Shown piece after piece: positions 23,064 through 33,164 of a stretch of DNA of 64,000 nucleotides. The stretch is from Brachynemurus nebulosus (lineage: Eukaryota; Arthropoda; Insecta; Neuroptera; Myrmeleontidae), in NCBI GenBank assembly GCA_035578155.1, contig JAPWDM010000017.1, positions 5,468,482 through 5,532,481 of the forward strand, given 5' to 3'. The notes beneath the pieces are model-generated. The model searched no databases. It was given only the letters and a program-made list of their open reading frames with translations, and was not told the DNA's origin. Within the stretch, counting starts at the first letter, position 1, and each line of letters opens with the position of its first letter. A program made the translations under genes and the position numbers.

Positions 23064-23800
23064 TTAATAAATAGGCAAAATAGCAATTTTTGAAATGTTA
23101 CGTCGATAAGTACCTGTTTTTGTTTTAACTTCAACCACACGAACTTTATTATCAACACCAGGAAATAATGATGTGATTCTAGCTAATGGCCAGTTTAATG
23201 GTGAAACATTTTCCTGCCTTAACAGAACTAACATACCAACTTGAACATTTGGAAATTCTTTTTTCCATTTTGGTCTATTTTGTAATAGAACTAAATAATC
23301 AGAATGCCATTTTTTCCAAAAATGTTGTTGCATCTGCGTGCAAACTCTCCAAAATTTTAATCTATTAGTTGGTATATTAGTAATATCTGATTCAGGGATA
23401 GTATTAAATGGTTCGCCTATTAAAAAATGAGCTGGAGTTAAATAATAAATCAATTATAATAATAAATAAAAGAATAAATAAATAAGTTAAATAAATCATC
23501 TATATCGTGAGATAAAGATGTGAGCGATCTTGGATTCACGACTGTTTCTTTTGAGCTATCATAGTCGATAGATAACTCTTAATAAGTGAGATTAGTATTA
23601 CCAATCACACATTTTAAATAATATTTTATATTTTTTATCCCTGCTTCCCACAGTCCTCCAAATACTGAGGAATAACTAGGTATAAAAAATTAAATTTAAT
23701 TCCTATATTGTAGGAATTTTCAATAATATTTTTGGTGCTCTATTGAGCTCCATAAATATAATGCTTTTAATAATATAAAATATATTAAATATATATTTTT
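23064..23800 (-). pseudogene. BEL/Pao integrase C-terminal remnant
   Basis: The frame 23064-23453 (129 aa) shows LTPAHFLIGEPF, FWKKWHSDYL, KWKKEF, VGMLVLLRQEN and the RVVEVKTKTGTYRR block typical of the carboxy end of BEL/Pao integrase. Frameshifted sequence upstream (to about 23700) still shows FGGLWEAGIKNIKYYL, which includes the third catalytic Glu region. The amino zinc domain and first two catalytic Asp residues are not seen; the gap to the RT fragment is too short to hold them. So the pol gene is internally deleted. Confidence 0.85.
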
Positions 23801-23999
23801 TATAAATTAGCTATATTAGAAATAAAATTTTCTAAATTATTTAAATAATTGCATTTTTGCAAAATTTTTGCGTAAGGATATGACGCAAAAACTGCCACCT
23901 ACGCAAAATTAAATTATCCATTTAAATCTAAAATTGAATTTAATTAATAAATAAATATAATCTAATTAATTAATGAATGAATATAAATAATTAACTGAA

Positions 24000-24811
24000 A
24001 AGATTAATTGTGGTTTTGCCACCACCATCAAAAACTATTCTACTTTTCGTAGTTTTATTTTTGTTTAGATCAATCTCATCACAAATTTGCAATTCATTTG
24101 GAATATCTTCTAGAAGTGATGGATAATTTGAAGTCCATTTGTGTAATTCAAAACTGCCTTTTTTTTTAGTAATTCAATTAATTCCTGTTTTAACTTAGAT
24201 TCTAATTCAAATGTGTCAGCTCCTCCAATAATATCATCAACCTAAGTATTTTTTAGTAATGATTGAGCTGCTAAAGGAAATTCCCCCATATATCTATTGG
24301 CTAATTCAATTAAACATCGGGTAGCTAAAAAAGGAGAACTTTTCAATCCATAAGTTACTGTTTGTAATTGAAGACATTTTAATTCATCATCAGGACATTC
24401 TCTCCAAAGTATATTTTGTAATGATCTATGTGATGGATGAATAGTTACCTGCCGATACATTTGTTTGATGTCAGTCATGATAACAAACTTATAAGTTCTA
24501 AATAAAATTAAAATATCAAAAAGTTCATTTTGTACAACAGCTCCATTAAATAGATAATCATTAAGTGAAACCTTATTTTTTGTAAGCATGCTACCATCAA
24601 ACACTACCCTGACCTTGGTAGTTTTCTTATCCTTTCTTATAACTGGATGATGAGCTAAGAAATAGACTTTATCATTATTTAAGTCATAATGATTAATGTT
24701 ATAAACCTTAGCAAGACCTAAATTGATATATTCATTAATAAATTTTGAATATTCTTTGAATAAATCTTTATCTTTTTGCAATCTGTTTTCCAACGAATGT
24801 AGTCTCTTCAA
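24000..24811 (-). pseudogene. BEL/Pao reverse transcriptase fragment with stop at the YVDD box
   Basis: A 189-aa frame with VRVVFDGS, the first catalytic Asp block MTDIKQMYRQV and QTVTYGLKSSPFLATR. It ends at TAG (24242-24244) exactly where the Tyr of the YxDD box is expected; the next codons read VDDIIGGADTF in the same frame. Downstream, a frameshift (near 24160) precedes a short SFELHKWTSN segment. A second FDGG-type segment near 24040 suggests a rearranged or deleted thumb. The stop and deletions make it non-functional. Confidence 0.86.
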
Positions 24812-24874
24812 AGCAATAGAAAATGAATCCCCAAGATCAAGTTGAGAGAATTCACATTTTAATGGCAGCTTAAC

Positions 24875-26764
24875 CTAAAACCTGTTATTAATGTTTTCTA
24901 CCGAATTTTGGAATATTTTTTCACATGCTTCAGCTTCAGTAGAAAATTCTTTATAAAATTCAGGTACTTTTTCAGTTTCCCAAAATTTAGTAATAATATT
25001 TTCTAAAGCTGATTCATTATCATCATTTATAAATGAATGTAAAGCAACGACATTACATACATTGCCATTTTGTATATCATTAATATGTGGAATGATACCA
25101 CTCACAATAAAACCAAAATATGTATTTTGTAAAATCAAATTATTAACACCTAATTTAATGGTTCCTGTTAATAAAATTTTGAAAAAGATATCAGCACCTA
25201 GTAATAAAGAAATCTCTCCAGGAGTATTGAAATCATCATCTGCTAACAATGTGTATTTAGGAATATTTATGTTTGAGGTACTAAATTTATATTGAGGTAA
25301 TTTTGATGTTATAGTATCAACAACTGCACAATTATTGATTTTAATAGAATAATTATAAACACAAGACTGAATTTCTAAATTTGTTGATTGATTTATCTGT
25401 TTAGTAGTGTTAGCAATTCCTAGCACACTAATTGAGTTATCAGAAGTTTTGAGGCCTAATTGATTAACTAACTTCCTTGAAACAAAAGAAGTCTGTGATC
25501 CAGAGTCTAAGAGACATTTAACCACTATTGAATTATGAGGACCTACTATCCTTACCTTGGCAGTTGGCAATAAAACTTTATTAGGAATTTCTTTATTAAT
25601 AGCATAAGCTAATTGATGTGTTGAAATTATTTTGGTTTCATTGTGCAATAAAGTATTATGGTTTTGTTTGCAAATTGAACATTGAAATGAAAATGAACAA
25701 TTTCCTTTATGCTTATTTAAGCAAATATTACACAAATTATTATTATTAACAAAATCAATTCGATTTTTTATATCAGTTTCTTTAAATTGGACACATCTAT
25801 AAACTTTGTGTCCTTGTTTATTACAAAATAAACATTTATTAAATTTGTTTTTCTTATTCAAAGTTGCCGCTAAATTAACAGTTTTATGAATTTTATTGTT
25901 GCTATTACAAGCAGCAGCAGTTTCTAAAGCTGTGGCTCTTTCTTCTAAAAATTTTAGAAAATGTTGTAAATTAGAGCTTTCGTGAAAACCCCGTGATAAT
26001 TGGTATGCTTTATTTGTATTTTGATCTAATTTTCTTGACAAAATACAAACCAATATGTCATCCCAATATTGAATTGGTACATTAAGATTTTTTAATGCTG
26101 ATAATTGTTGATTTACTTTTGAAAGAAATTCTCTTAAATTTCCAGCATTGTTGCCATTGACTATACTGTGAATATCTAATATAGCATTTATATGAGAATT
26201 GATAATCAATACTGAATTATTGAAACGTTTACTGAGAATTTTGAGGGCTTCATCATATGATTCATTGACAAGAGGTAATTCATTGATTATTTCAAGTGCC
26301 TCAGCTTTTAAGTATTTTTTCAAATAGAACAATTTTTGTACATTAGATAATGTTTTATCTTTATCAAATACAGCAACAAACAAATCAAAAAATGGTTTAA
26401 ATTCCTGAATTTTCTTACCATCAAAATATGGAATATCAATATTGGGCAACCTTGAATGAGAAACTTTTGATATGTGAGATTCTACTTCACTGCTTTTAGT
26501 TGTGGTGCACAAAGAATTAATTTTTGACAAAAGATTCAAATATTGTTCTTCAACAAATTCAAAATCATCATCCTTTTCATCAATTAACAAAATATCGAAT
26601 TGAACATTTTGATATTGCTTAAAAACATCAACTAACCTTTCTTTTCTTACTTTTACAGCTTCAACATCTATGTCTGCTGCATGTTCGTCAATATAATTTT
26701 GAATTTTGTCTATATTTCCTTTTATTTTCTTCCTTTTTATTTTTAATCTTTTTAACTCAGCCAT
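24875..26764 (-). CDS. BEL/Pao Gag plus aspartic protease, 629 aa
   Basis: An intact long frame from ATG 26764. The amino half is a helical Gag (DUF1759-like; LPNIDIPYFDGKKIQEF near residue 108). Zinc-knuckle segments follow (CLFCNKQGHKVYRC near residue 310, then CNICLNKHKGNC and CSICKQNH). Next is a retropepsin-like DUF1758 domain with the catalytic CLLDSGSQTSFVS near residue 418. Gag packages element RNA; the protease cleaves the polyprotein. The stop at 24875 separates it from the RT frame about 60 bp on, where one fused polyprotein is normal for BEL/Pao. Its open state against broken pol suggests recent damage. Confidence 0.88.
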   Translation of the reverse strand: MAELKRLKIKRKKIKGNIDKIQNYIDEHAADIDVEAVKVRKERLVDVFKQYQNVQFDILLIDEKDDDFEFVEEQYLNLLSKINSLCTTTKSSEVESHISKVSHSRLPNIDIPYFDGKKIQEFKPFFDLFVAVFDKDKTLSNVQKLFYLKKYLKAEALEIINELPLVNESYDEALKILSKRFNNSVLIINSHINAILDIHSIVNGNNAGNLREFLSKVNQQLSALKNLNVPIQYWDDILVCILSRKLDQNTNKAYQLSRGFHESSNLQHFLKFLEERATALETAAACNSNNKIHKTVNLAATLNKKNKFNKCLFCNKQGHKVYRCVQFKETDIKNRIDFVNNNNLCNICLNKHKGNCSFSFQCSICKQNHNTLLHNETKIISTHQLAYAINKEIPNKVLLPTAKVRIVGPHNSIVVKCLLDSGSQTSFVSRKLVNQLGLKTSDNSISVLGIANTTKQINQSTNLEIQSCVYNYSIKINNCAVVDTITSKLPQYKFSTSNINIPKYTLLADDDFNTPGEISLLLGADIFFKILLTGTIKLGVNNLILQNTYFGFIVSGIIPHINDIQNGNVCNVVALHSFINDDNESALENIITKFWETEKVPEFYKEFSTEAEACEKIFQNSVENINNRF

Positions 26765-27434
26765 TGTAAATTAGAATAATTATAAAAGAACACCACCAAA
26801 CCAATAATAAAAACAGTGAAATAAATCTTATTTTTGAAATAATCCTTTTACAAACGGTTAACTTTAACTAACAAAAAATTATTTTTAAATGTCAAACATT
26901 TAAAACAAAATATTAAGAGAAAAGAAAATGTTATTAGTGGTTGCTATGAAAATAATGAAAAATCCAACCACTTGTTAAATGTTCACGTAAAGTTAACTTC
27001 TTGATTTAACTAACACTTGTTAACGTAAAAAATAGTCAAAAAATAATAAAATTAAAGCAACATTAAAGAATGAATAATTAGAAAAGCAAAAAATAATAAT
27101 AATAAAAAATCTTATCTGGGGTTAAACTAGCAGCATAACTACAGCAACCAAAAAACAAACACTTTTTATTTTTATCTGTTGATTTTGTTTTTAAATAAAT
27201 TTCTTTTTTCAGATTTTTTCTAAGATTTTCAGGCGAAATTAACGAACACAATGAAACCCGTTTAGCACAACTTTTACAACACTAAACACTTATTTCACTT
27301 GTTTTTCTTCTACGGACTCATTCAAATCTTATAGGCTATATTCCAGATCTTCGACTTTGTTCTTTAAAATTCCAGCACATCAATTTTCGTTTTCAACTAT
27401 CCAAAATATCCGGTATAATGAAGGACTATTTTCA

Positions 27435-27826
27435 TGTTATCGCATGAAGAATTAAATTTGTTAAGTTATTAACAAACACAAAATTTTACATAATAAAGCA
27501 CTTTATTTAATAATTGTATGAAAACTAGAAAAACATTGTTAAAGTTTAAATATTTTTAAATTGATACAAAAATTATTACAATTCACCATAATAATGGTTA
27601 TTAAAAAATGAAGCGCATGTATATAGACGTGCGTTCTGGTTGAATTGTAATTTAATAATAATTGTTTTTAATTTTTTATAAATAAATTAGATATTTTTAT
27701 GTTTTTTACAAAGGTTCCTACAAAATTAAATTATTATTAAATTAATAACAAATTTTTGTTTAAAAAATAAAAATTATTTTTGGAATGGTTTCCAATCAGA
27801 AATATGTTGGAACATTGTTTCCAACA
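27435..27826 (-). repeat. BEL/Pao 5' LTR
   Basis: A 392-bp partner LTR. On the coding strand it starts TGTTGGAAAC and ends GATAACA. A ~670-bp AT-rich leader separates it from the Gag start at 26764. Confidence 0.95.
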
Positions 27827-27949
27827 ACAATTATAATAAATATCAAGATTACAATTCCTATAAATGTGGTCATTTATGTTTGGAGTTTCTTTATAATAAA
27901 TATTACGGTGATGGTGATAAATATTTATAAAAGAAATCAACGCTCACGT

Positions 27950-30736
27950 ATGTTTGACATTTCAAAAGACGAAGTCATGGCGTTCACATTTAGTACAGTC
28001 ACTGAACGACAAAATAATGTAAAAGCTCCCAATTTTTTCGGATTGAATGGATTTTCCTGAAAATTTGTATACCAGCTCATCTGACCCTACACTTCAAAAG
28101 TTATATTGTCTTAATGTGTGCTTTTTGATAATTAGGGGTAAAAACTACCCTTGTATGACAAAAATACGAAAAGTCCAGATTTACATATTTTAAAGATTCA
28201 ATTTATGTTCAAATATGTTGGATAAAATTCCTTTCAAGTTTTTTGATATAATTTATGAAATTCAGTTACTTTTCTACCCAAAAAATTCTTAAAAACTACC
28301 CCTTTGTTTCCGAAAAAATAGGAAAAAAATTTTAGCAGCCTAAAGTAACCTTTTGGTGCATTCACAATGTATTATATCTCTTTTATTTTTCATTAGAAAA
28401 CTTATCACTGATTAAAAAGCTGCAACCGTTAAAAAATAAACCACCCCTTATAATAAAATAAAGAAGAAAACGATTATTAACGGCTTGAGATATTATATAC
28501 TGGTGTACATATGATGAATTGTAACTTTTTAAAAGTTTTCAAATGTATGATTATATTGTAACTTTTTAATCTCCCAAAAACCCTGATAGAAGAACTACCC
28601 CTTATAAAAAATCCTACCCTTTATGGAAAAATTGCATAAAAATTATATGTATGGAAAAATAGCATGTGAATTATACATTACATGTTGATATAATTAATTT
28701 TTTTTTCATTCTATTGAATTTATTTTTAAAATTTTTTAACTAAATTATTAAAAAAATACAAAAAATACACAAAGATGATGGTAATTTACCTGCTCAAAAA
28801 ATTTTACCGAAAAAATGCAATTGGTTTTCTTACTATAACTTTTTTAATTTTTAAGTTATCAATTCGCTTAAAAAACCATTTGGTAGGAAATTTTAAGCAC
28901 TATAAGTCTTATGATTTACAATTTTTTTGAGTCCTTCAATTTTTAGATTTGTAAGTTTAAAGGGCTTAGGAAAGGTAGTCTTCGCGTTCTGTTTTGAGCT
29001 TCTAACGATCATAACTCAGTCAAATTTGGACGTACAAAAATGAACAAAAAAGCAAATTTTTCAGCAAGAAAAGACCTACAATTTTCATTCTATAATTTTT
29101 TTCCATAAATTTGTTAGTTTTTTAAATATTTTGAAAAAAACTATGATTTTTTTAAAAATTAAATTTTTTTTCAAGAGTATATCAGTCATTTTTTCGAATT
29201 TAAACTTCTAAATCCGTTCAAACTCCCAGAACCCATTGTTTATATATGAATAAAGTAAACTGGCGACGGATTACGCTTAGTTTCAATGTTTGCCGTCAAG
29301 TAATTAATTTTGATACCAATTTTTTTTCTCAAAAATCAAGACAACCATTTTGCTTCGAATGTAACTCCGTTAATTTTTATACTAATGGCTTTTACCACAG
29401 CTCAAAATAAAGGACTATTCAAGTACTTTAAAAGGTGTAATATGAGTTTTTTCGAAAAACCTCTCATTTTTCCTCCAAATGACATTGAAAGTTTCGATTT
29501 TAGCTATCGTCAAAATCGATTTTAACTTCAAGGAGTCATAACTTAGGTTGTGTTCTACCTACAAAAATAAAAAAGAATGCAGTCTCTTTGTTACTTGATT
29601 TTCTTTATTTTTGCTCATAACCATTTTTTATGTAAAACTTATAGTTTTTGAGATATTTGCGAAATATCCCTCAAAAACATGCACTTTTTGGGCTAAAAAC
29701 GACCACATTTAGGCGCCAATATCTCAAAAAGTATTGATTGTACAAAAAATTCTTATAGAATATTTTTTGCTTAGAATTTGTCCCTCTATCGAACGGTGAG
29801 GTTATTTTTCATAAAAAATTTTCCAACCCCTAGAAGGGGTGCCTTCCACCCCTAGGGTGAAAGCACACATCGGCATTATATAACTTTTGTTTCCTGGGCT
29901 ACTCCCTAGCTACAGTTCAAATTTCAAGCCAATCCATCCCATCCGAAAAAATTGGTAGCCAAATGCTTCAGTTACTGTACTAATTACCTTTATCGGGAAA
30001 TACCCCTATACTCACTGCACACTATTTTCCGGCAATTCAACTTAGAAGTCAATATGAGTGTGCTCTATTAGATTTTCAAGTATACAATTCATTTCCTAAT
30101 GTAACTGCTAAAACTAATTTATTACATTACGGTGATAATGATGTAATATCATTTCCTACCGGCACCTTTGGAATAGATGATTTAGCTACATATATAAACA
30201 AAACTATTTACAACAAGTATGGCAATGTAATATATAACAACGAAAATGATAAACCATACATACATCTAAGGGCTAATAATAACACACTCAAATGCGAAAT
30301 AATTAGTAATAAAGCTATTGATTTCACTAAACCTAATACAATTGGTTCACTTTTAGGGTTTACTAAACGGATATTGGAACCAAACAAGCTTTACTCATCC
30401 AATGAGCCTGTCAGTATTATGAAGGTAAATGCAATACGCATTGAATCTAATATTACGAGTAATGCTTATATGAATGGTATGCTAGCTCACACACTTCACG
30501 AATTTTCAACTCTTGTTGCGCCAGGGTATAAAATAGTTGAGGTACCGCGAAATATAATCTATTCACCAGTAACCGTTAGAAAGTTAACATCTCTTTCGCT
30601 GAAAATTGTCGATCAAGACGGTGATTTGGAGAACTTTCGCGGTGAAACAATCACAGTACGTTTGCATTTGATGTTAATTTACAATCTGGAGCAACCCGTC
30701 CCTAGTCTATATAATATAAGGTTTTTACAGCCTTAG
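27950..30736 (+). pseudogene. Penton-like (single jelly-roll) minor capsid protein, split by Tc1-like element
   Basis: The amino exon-like piece starts at ATG 27950 and is cut at 27994 by an insertion (27996-29977). The rest resumes near 29985: SGNTPILTAHYFPAIQL, then ECALLDFQVYNSFPNV, then SFPTGTFGIDDLATYI, IDFTKPNTIGSLLGF and the ITVRLHLML carboxy strand, ending at TAG 30734-30736. These blocks are characteristic of the Polinton/adintovirus penton protein, which occupies capsid vertices. Except for a one-base shift at the insertion junction, the remaining ~250 codons appear open. It is followed 9 bp later by the next small ORF. Confidence 0.86.
27996..29977. mobile_element. Tc1-like non-autonomous element, 1982 bp, in penton gene
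   Basis: Flanked by TA dinucleotides (27994-27995, 29978-29979) and terminated by CAGTCACTGAA at the left and TTCAGTTACTG at the right, i.e. CAGT ends as in Tc1-type elements. The TIR continues inward with CCAATTTTTTCGGAT on both sides; an ~11-bp indel lies between the two homology blocks. The interior is AT-rich with repeated AAAACTACCCCTT-like motifs and no transposase. Its insertion separates two parts of one recognisable capsid gene, which confirms the boundaries. Confidence 0.82.
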
Positions 30737-30745
30737 CTCATTCAG

Positions 30746-30862
30746 TTGAATACCATTAAACTTAAAGCATTTAAGCAACAGCGTATTTCACCTGAACGGT
30801 TAGCATTTCTTGAAGCATTGGGTAACAAAGTTAAAAGAAAATGGTATACAGCAACGTATTAA
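30746..30862 (+). CDS. Small Polinton ORF between penton and major capsid genes, ~38 aa
   Basis: A 38-codon frame begins at TTG 30746 (probably a mutated ATG), reads NTIKLKAFKQQ then RISPERLAFLEALGNKV, and stops at 30862, overlapping the major capsid ATG at 30841 in another frame. It is a basic, helical mini-protein. Short basic ORFs are seen at this position in related elements. Function unknown; the lost ATG makes expression doubtful. Confidence 0.45.
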   Translation: MNTIKLKAFKQQRISPERLAFLEALGNKVKRKWYTATY

Positions 30863-32028
30863 ATATTCCTGGTGGCTCACAAATTGATGACAATATTACG
30901 AACTTTGAATATCATACATATGCGCCCTTTTTACGATCCTTTAAGAATAATGACGAAGTGAGAATATTAATTCAAAACCAGGACTTGTACATTTTACCTA
31001 GTGAAAGTTTTATATACATTGGGGGGAAAATGTTAAATAATGAAAATGCCGTTTCAAATATAAAATTGGTTAATAATTGTATTGCCTTTCTATTCGATGA
31101 AATTAGATATGAATTAAATGGGGTTGAACTTGAACGTGTTAGGTATGTTGGTCTAACATCGACATTAAAAAATTATTTATCGTTAAACGATGATGAGAGT
31201 TAACAAATACTAAATGCTGGTTGGTCGATTCATAATGATTGAACGATAAAATTACCACAAGCCAACTTTAACTTTTGCATTCCGCTTAGAAAATTATTGG
31301 GATTCGCTGAGGATTATGGAAAAATTATGTTAAACGCAAAGCATGAATTAATTCTTATTCGTGCATGAACTGACAACGATGTAATTGTTTCGGAATCTGA
31401 TTAGTTGAAATTTGAAATAAATAAACTCGACTGACGTGTTCCACATGCAACTGTTTCAGATGAAATTAAATTATCATTGCTAAAATATGTTGAAAAATCT
31501 GAACCTATACAGATTAGCTTTAGAGCGTGGGAAACTTATATTCAACCTGCATTACCTACTACACAACAAAAAACTTGGGTTGTAAAAACAACTACAAAGC
31601 TAGAAAAACCGCGATATATCATTTTCGCTTTCACTAAAGGATAAAAATGTTTCTAAGTTTGATCATTGTGATTTAAATAATTTCAAAGTTTATCTAAATT
31701 CACAAGTGTACCCTTATGATGATTTGAATATTAAATTTGATATTAATCAGTATGCAATACTTTATGATATGTATACCCGCTTTCAATCTTCATACTATCA
31801 TCGTTCCAATGAACCACTCTTAAATTGGGAAAATTTTAAAACTATAGCTCCGATAGTTTTTATCGATTGCTCACATCAAAATGAGTCACTGAAAAGCGGT
31901 TCAGTTGATGTTCGTTTAGAATTTAAATGTAATAAAGATATTCCAGCTGGTACGCTATAGCCATTTTAGTTCATGATGTCATTTTCAAATACATTCCACT
32001 AACTAACCTGGTTGAAAAGCATACCTAA
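30841..32028 (+). pseudogene. Polinton major capsid protein (double jelly-roll, hexon-like)
   Basis: Builds the icosahedral shell. It starts at ATG 30841. The first 120 aa are open: EYHTYAPFLRSFKNNDEVRI, QDLYILPSESFIYIGGKM and DEIRYELNGVELERVR are hallmark blocks of the Polinton capsid. After a TAA at 31201 the same protein continues through several stop codons (LPQANFNFCIPLRKLLGF, RAWETYIQPALPTTQQKTW, then a frameshift into YPYDDLNIKFDINQYA...CNKDIPAGT). A last frameshift gives DVIFKYIPLTNLVEKHT, ending at TAA 32026-32028. About 390 codons remain, and multiple nonsense codons make it one of the most decayed genes of the element. Confidence 0.88.
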
Positions 32029-32052
32029 TTACCCCCACCACTTTTAATTATT

Positions 32053-32061
32053 CTATATAAA
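32053..32061 (+). promoter_or_regulatory. TATA box before the 161-aa ORF
   Basis: A TATATAAAG-type motif about 50 bp upstream of the ATG at 32108, in the short gap after the major capsid gene. Confidence 0.4.
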
Positions 32062-32107
32062 GTTGTGGATTGTGTGAATAATTTCAGTTCTACGGTGGCG
32101 GTAAAAA

Positions 32108-32593
32108 ATGGCGTTTCTTGACATACAGGGCTATCAAGGAGCTAACAACGAATTTTATTTTAAAGAAGTTGGTATTGCTGCAGAAAATTCAGATGATATA
32201 TTACATCTTATATTCGACGCACCCTTTGATTTCAACGAGTTGCCGAAGAAATATCAACGAGTAGCCCGTTGGCTTTGCCGAAATTGGCATGGAATACCTT
32301 GGTCGTATGGATTTATTCCATACAAAAAACTTCATACCATTTTGAAACCTATATTAAAGAAGTATGATGTCATATACGTCAAGGGCAGTGAAAAGAAGAA
32401 ATGGATTTCAAATTTGTTTGATGGTACCGAAAACCAGCCGTGGATTTTGAATTTGGAAGAAATATTTGATGTACCGAAGATTTCCATTCTGCGAGATGAA
32501 TACTATTCAAGACGCTGTATGATCCATTCAGATAAAATTTGTTCATTAGAAAATTGTATTCTTTTAAAAAATTTTTATATGGAAAATAAATAG
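32108..32593 (+). CDS. Conserved Polinton ORF, possibly RNase-H-fold-like, 161 aa
   Basis: Intact from ATG 32108 to TAG. It begins MAFLDIQGYQGANNEFYFKE, a D-x-x-G entry into a beta-strand, followed by KKYQRVARWLCRNWHGIPW, KYDVIYVKGSEKKKWIS and a Cys/His-rich tail (CMIHSDKICSLENC). The strand-helix pattern with an early Asp and a YVKG strand resembles small RNase-H-fold/exonuclease-like proteins common in arthropod Polintons; the catalytic set cannot be completed by eye. A TATATAAAG element lies about 55 bp upstream and AATAAA about 55 bp downstream, so it has its own transcription signals. Confidence 0.6.
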   Translation: MAFLDIQGYQGANNEFYFKEVGIAAENSDDILHLIFDAPFDFNELPKKYQRVARWLCRNWHGIPWSYGFIPYKKLHTILKPILKKYDVIYVKGSEKKKWISNLFDGTENQPWILNLEEIFDVPKISILRDEYYSRRCMIHSDKICSLENCILLKNFYMENK

Positions 32594-32643
32594 ATTTTAA
32601 GTAATATATAGATTTAAGCAATTTAATTTCTGTATACATATTC

Positions 32644-32653
32644 TATAAATAAA
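32644..32653 (+). terminator. Probable polyadenylation signal
   Basis: AATAAA within the TATAAATAAAAT context shortly after the 161-aa ORF stop; an A-rich stretch follows. Confidence 0.4.
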
Positions 32654-33164
32654 ATTTAAAAAAAATATATGTGCGTTTTATTTAATTATTACCCTAATTC
32701 CCCTATTTTTTACAGCAAGAAGTTTCTTTCGTTAACCTATAAAAGTATTAAAAAAAATCTTATGAAATTTATTATTCTAATTGAAAAGCATATTTCATGA
32801 TACACCCTGTATAAGAAAACATTCATTAAAAATATTAAATATACATCCGTTATATACATGATATTATATGTATGTTAATGATAAAGTAGCAAATTCAAAA
32901 TGTTCTAGTCTATAAAAATTTTGATTTTACATGTGAATTGTCTAATATAGACACTAATCTATAAAAATTTAGCAAAACTCAATGCTGTTATCATTTTTAT
33001 ATTACGCGACGTGTTTAAATTATAGTAATTTAATACCAAAAATTGAACTTTTATTCTGTTTAAAATATGAATAAATACAATACTATTATACCCTAATATA
33101 AATATGTATCAGTATTAAAATGATATACATTGATTTTGCTGATTAAGCAAATTTTTTGCTTTAT
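32654..33164. other. AT-rich Polinton spacer before the right TIR
   Basis: No ORF or repeat of note between the last gene and the inner edge of the right TIR. Confidence 0.4.

Larger units (their letters stand above)
22389..27826 (-). mobile_element. BEL/Pao LTR retrotransposon inserted in the Polinton protease
   Basis: A 5438-bp element has two 392-bp LTRs in direct orientation, each starting TG and ending CA. It is bounded by the exact 5-bp duplication ACAAT (22384-22388 and 27827-27831). Genes read leftward, so the 5' LTR is the right-hand one. The internal part encodes a Gag-protease frame and remnants of RT and integrase; RNase H and the integrase core are gone. By eye the LTRs differ at about four positions, so the insertion is young relative to Polinton decay. 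Confidence 0.95.
22019..27930 (+). pseudogene. Adenain-like cysteine protease, split by BEL/Pao insertion
   Basis: Matures capsid proteins in the virion. It starts at ATG 22019, with a one-base frameshift near 22091 and an in-frame TGA at 22287. The first part (to 22388) contains the catalytic His in GTHWTCY and the Asp region in DYFDSFGN. The BEL/Pao element occupies 22389-27826 plus its TSD. The carboxy part resumes in the same phase at 27832-27930 and carries the catalytic Cys in KCGHLC (27862-27879). So the His and Cys of one active site now lie about 5.6 kb apart. This is a C5/ULP-type protease by motif order. Confidence 0.86.

Noticed and set aside
32108..32593. Naming the 161-aa ORF as an exonuclease
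   Set aside because: Only the first Asp-containing strand is suggestive; the full catalytic set could not be identified, so the call was kept general.
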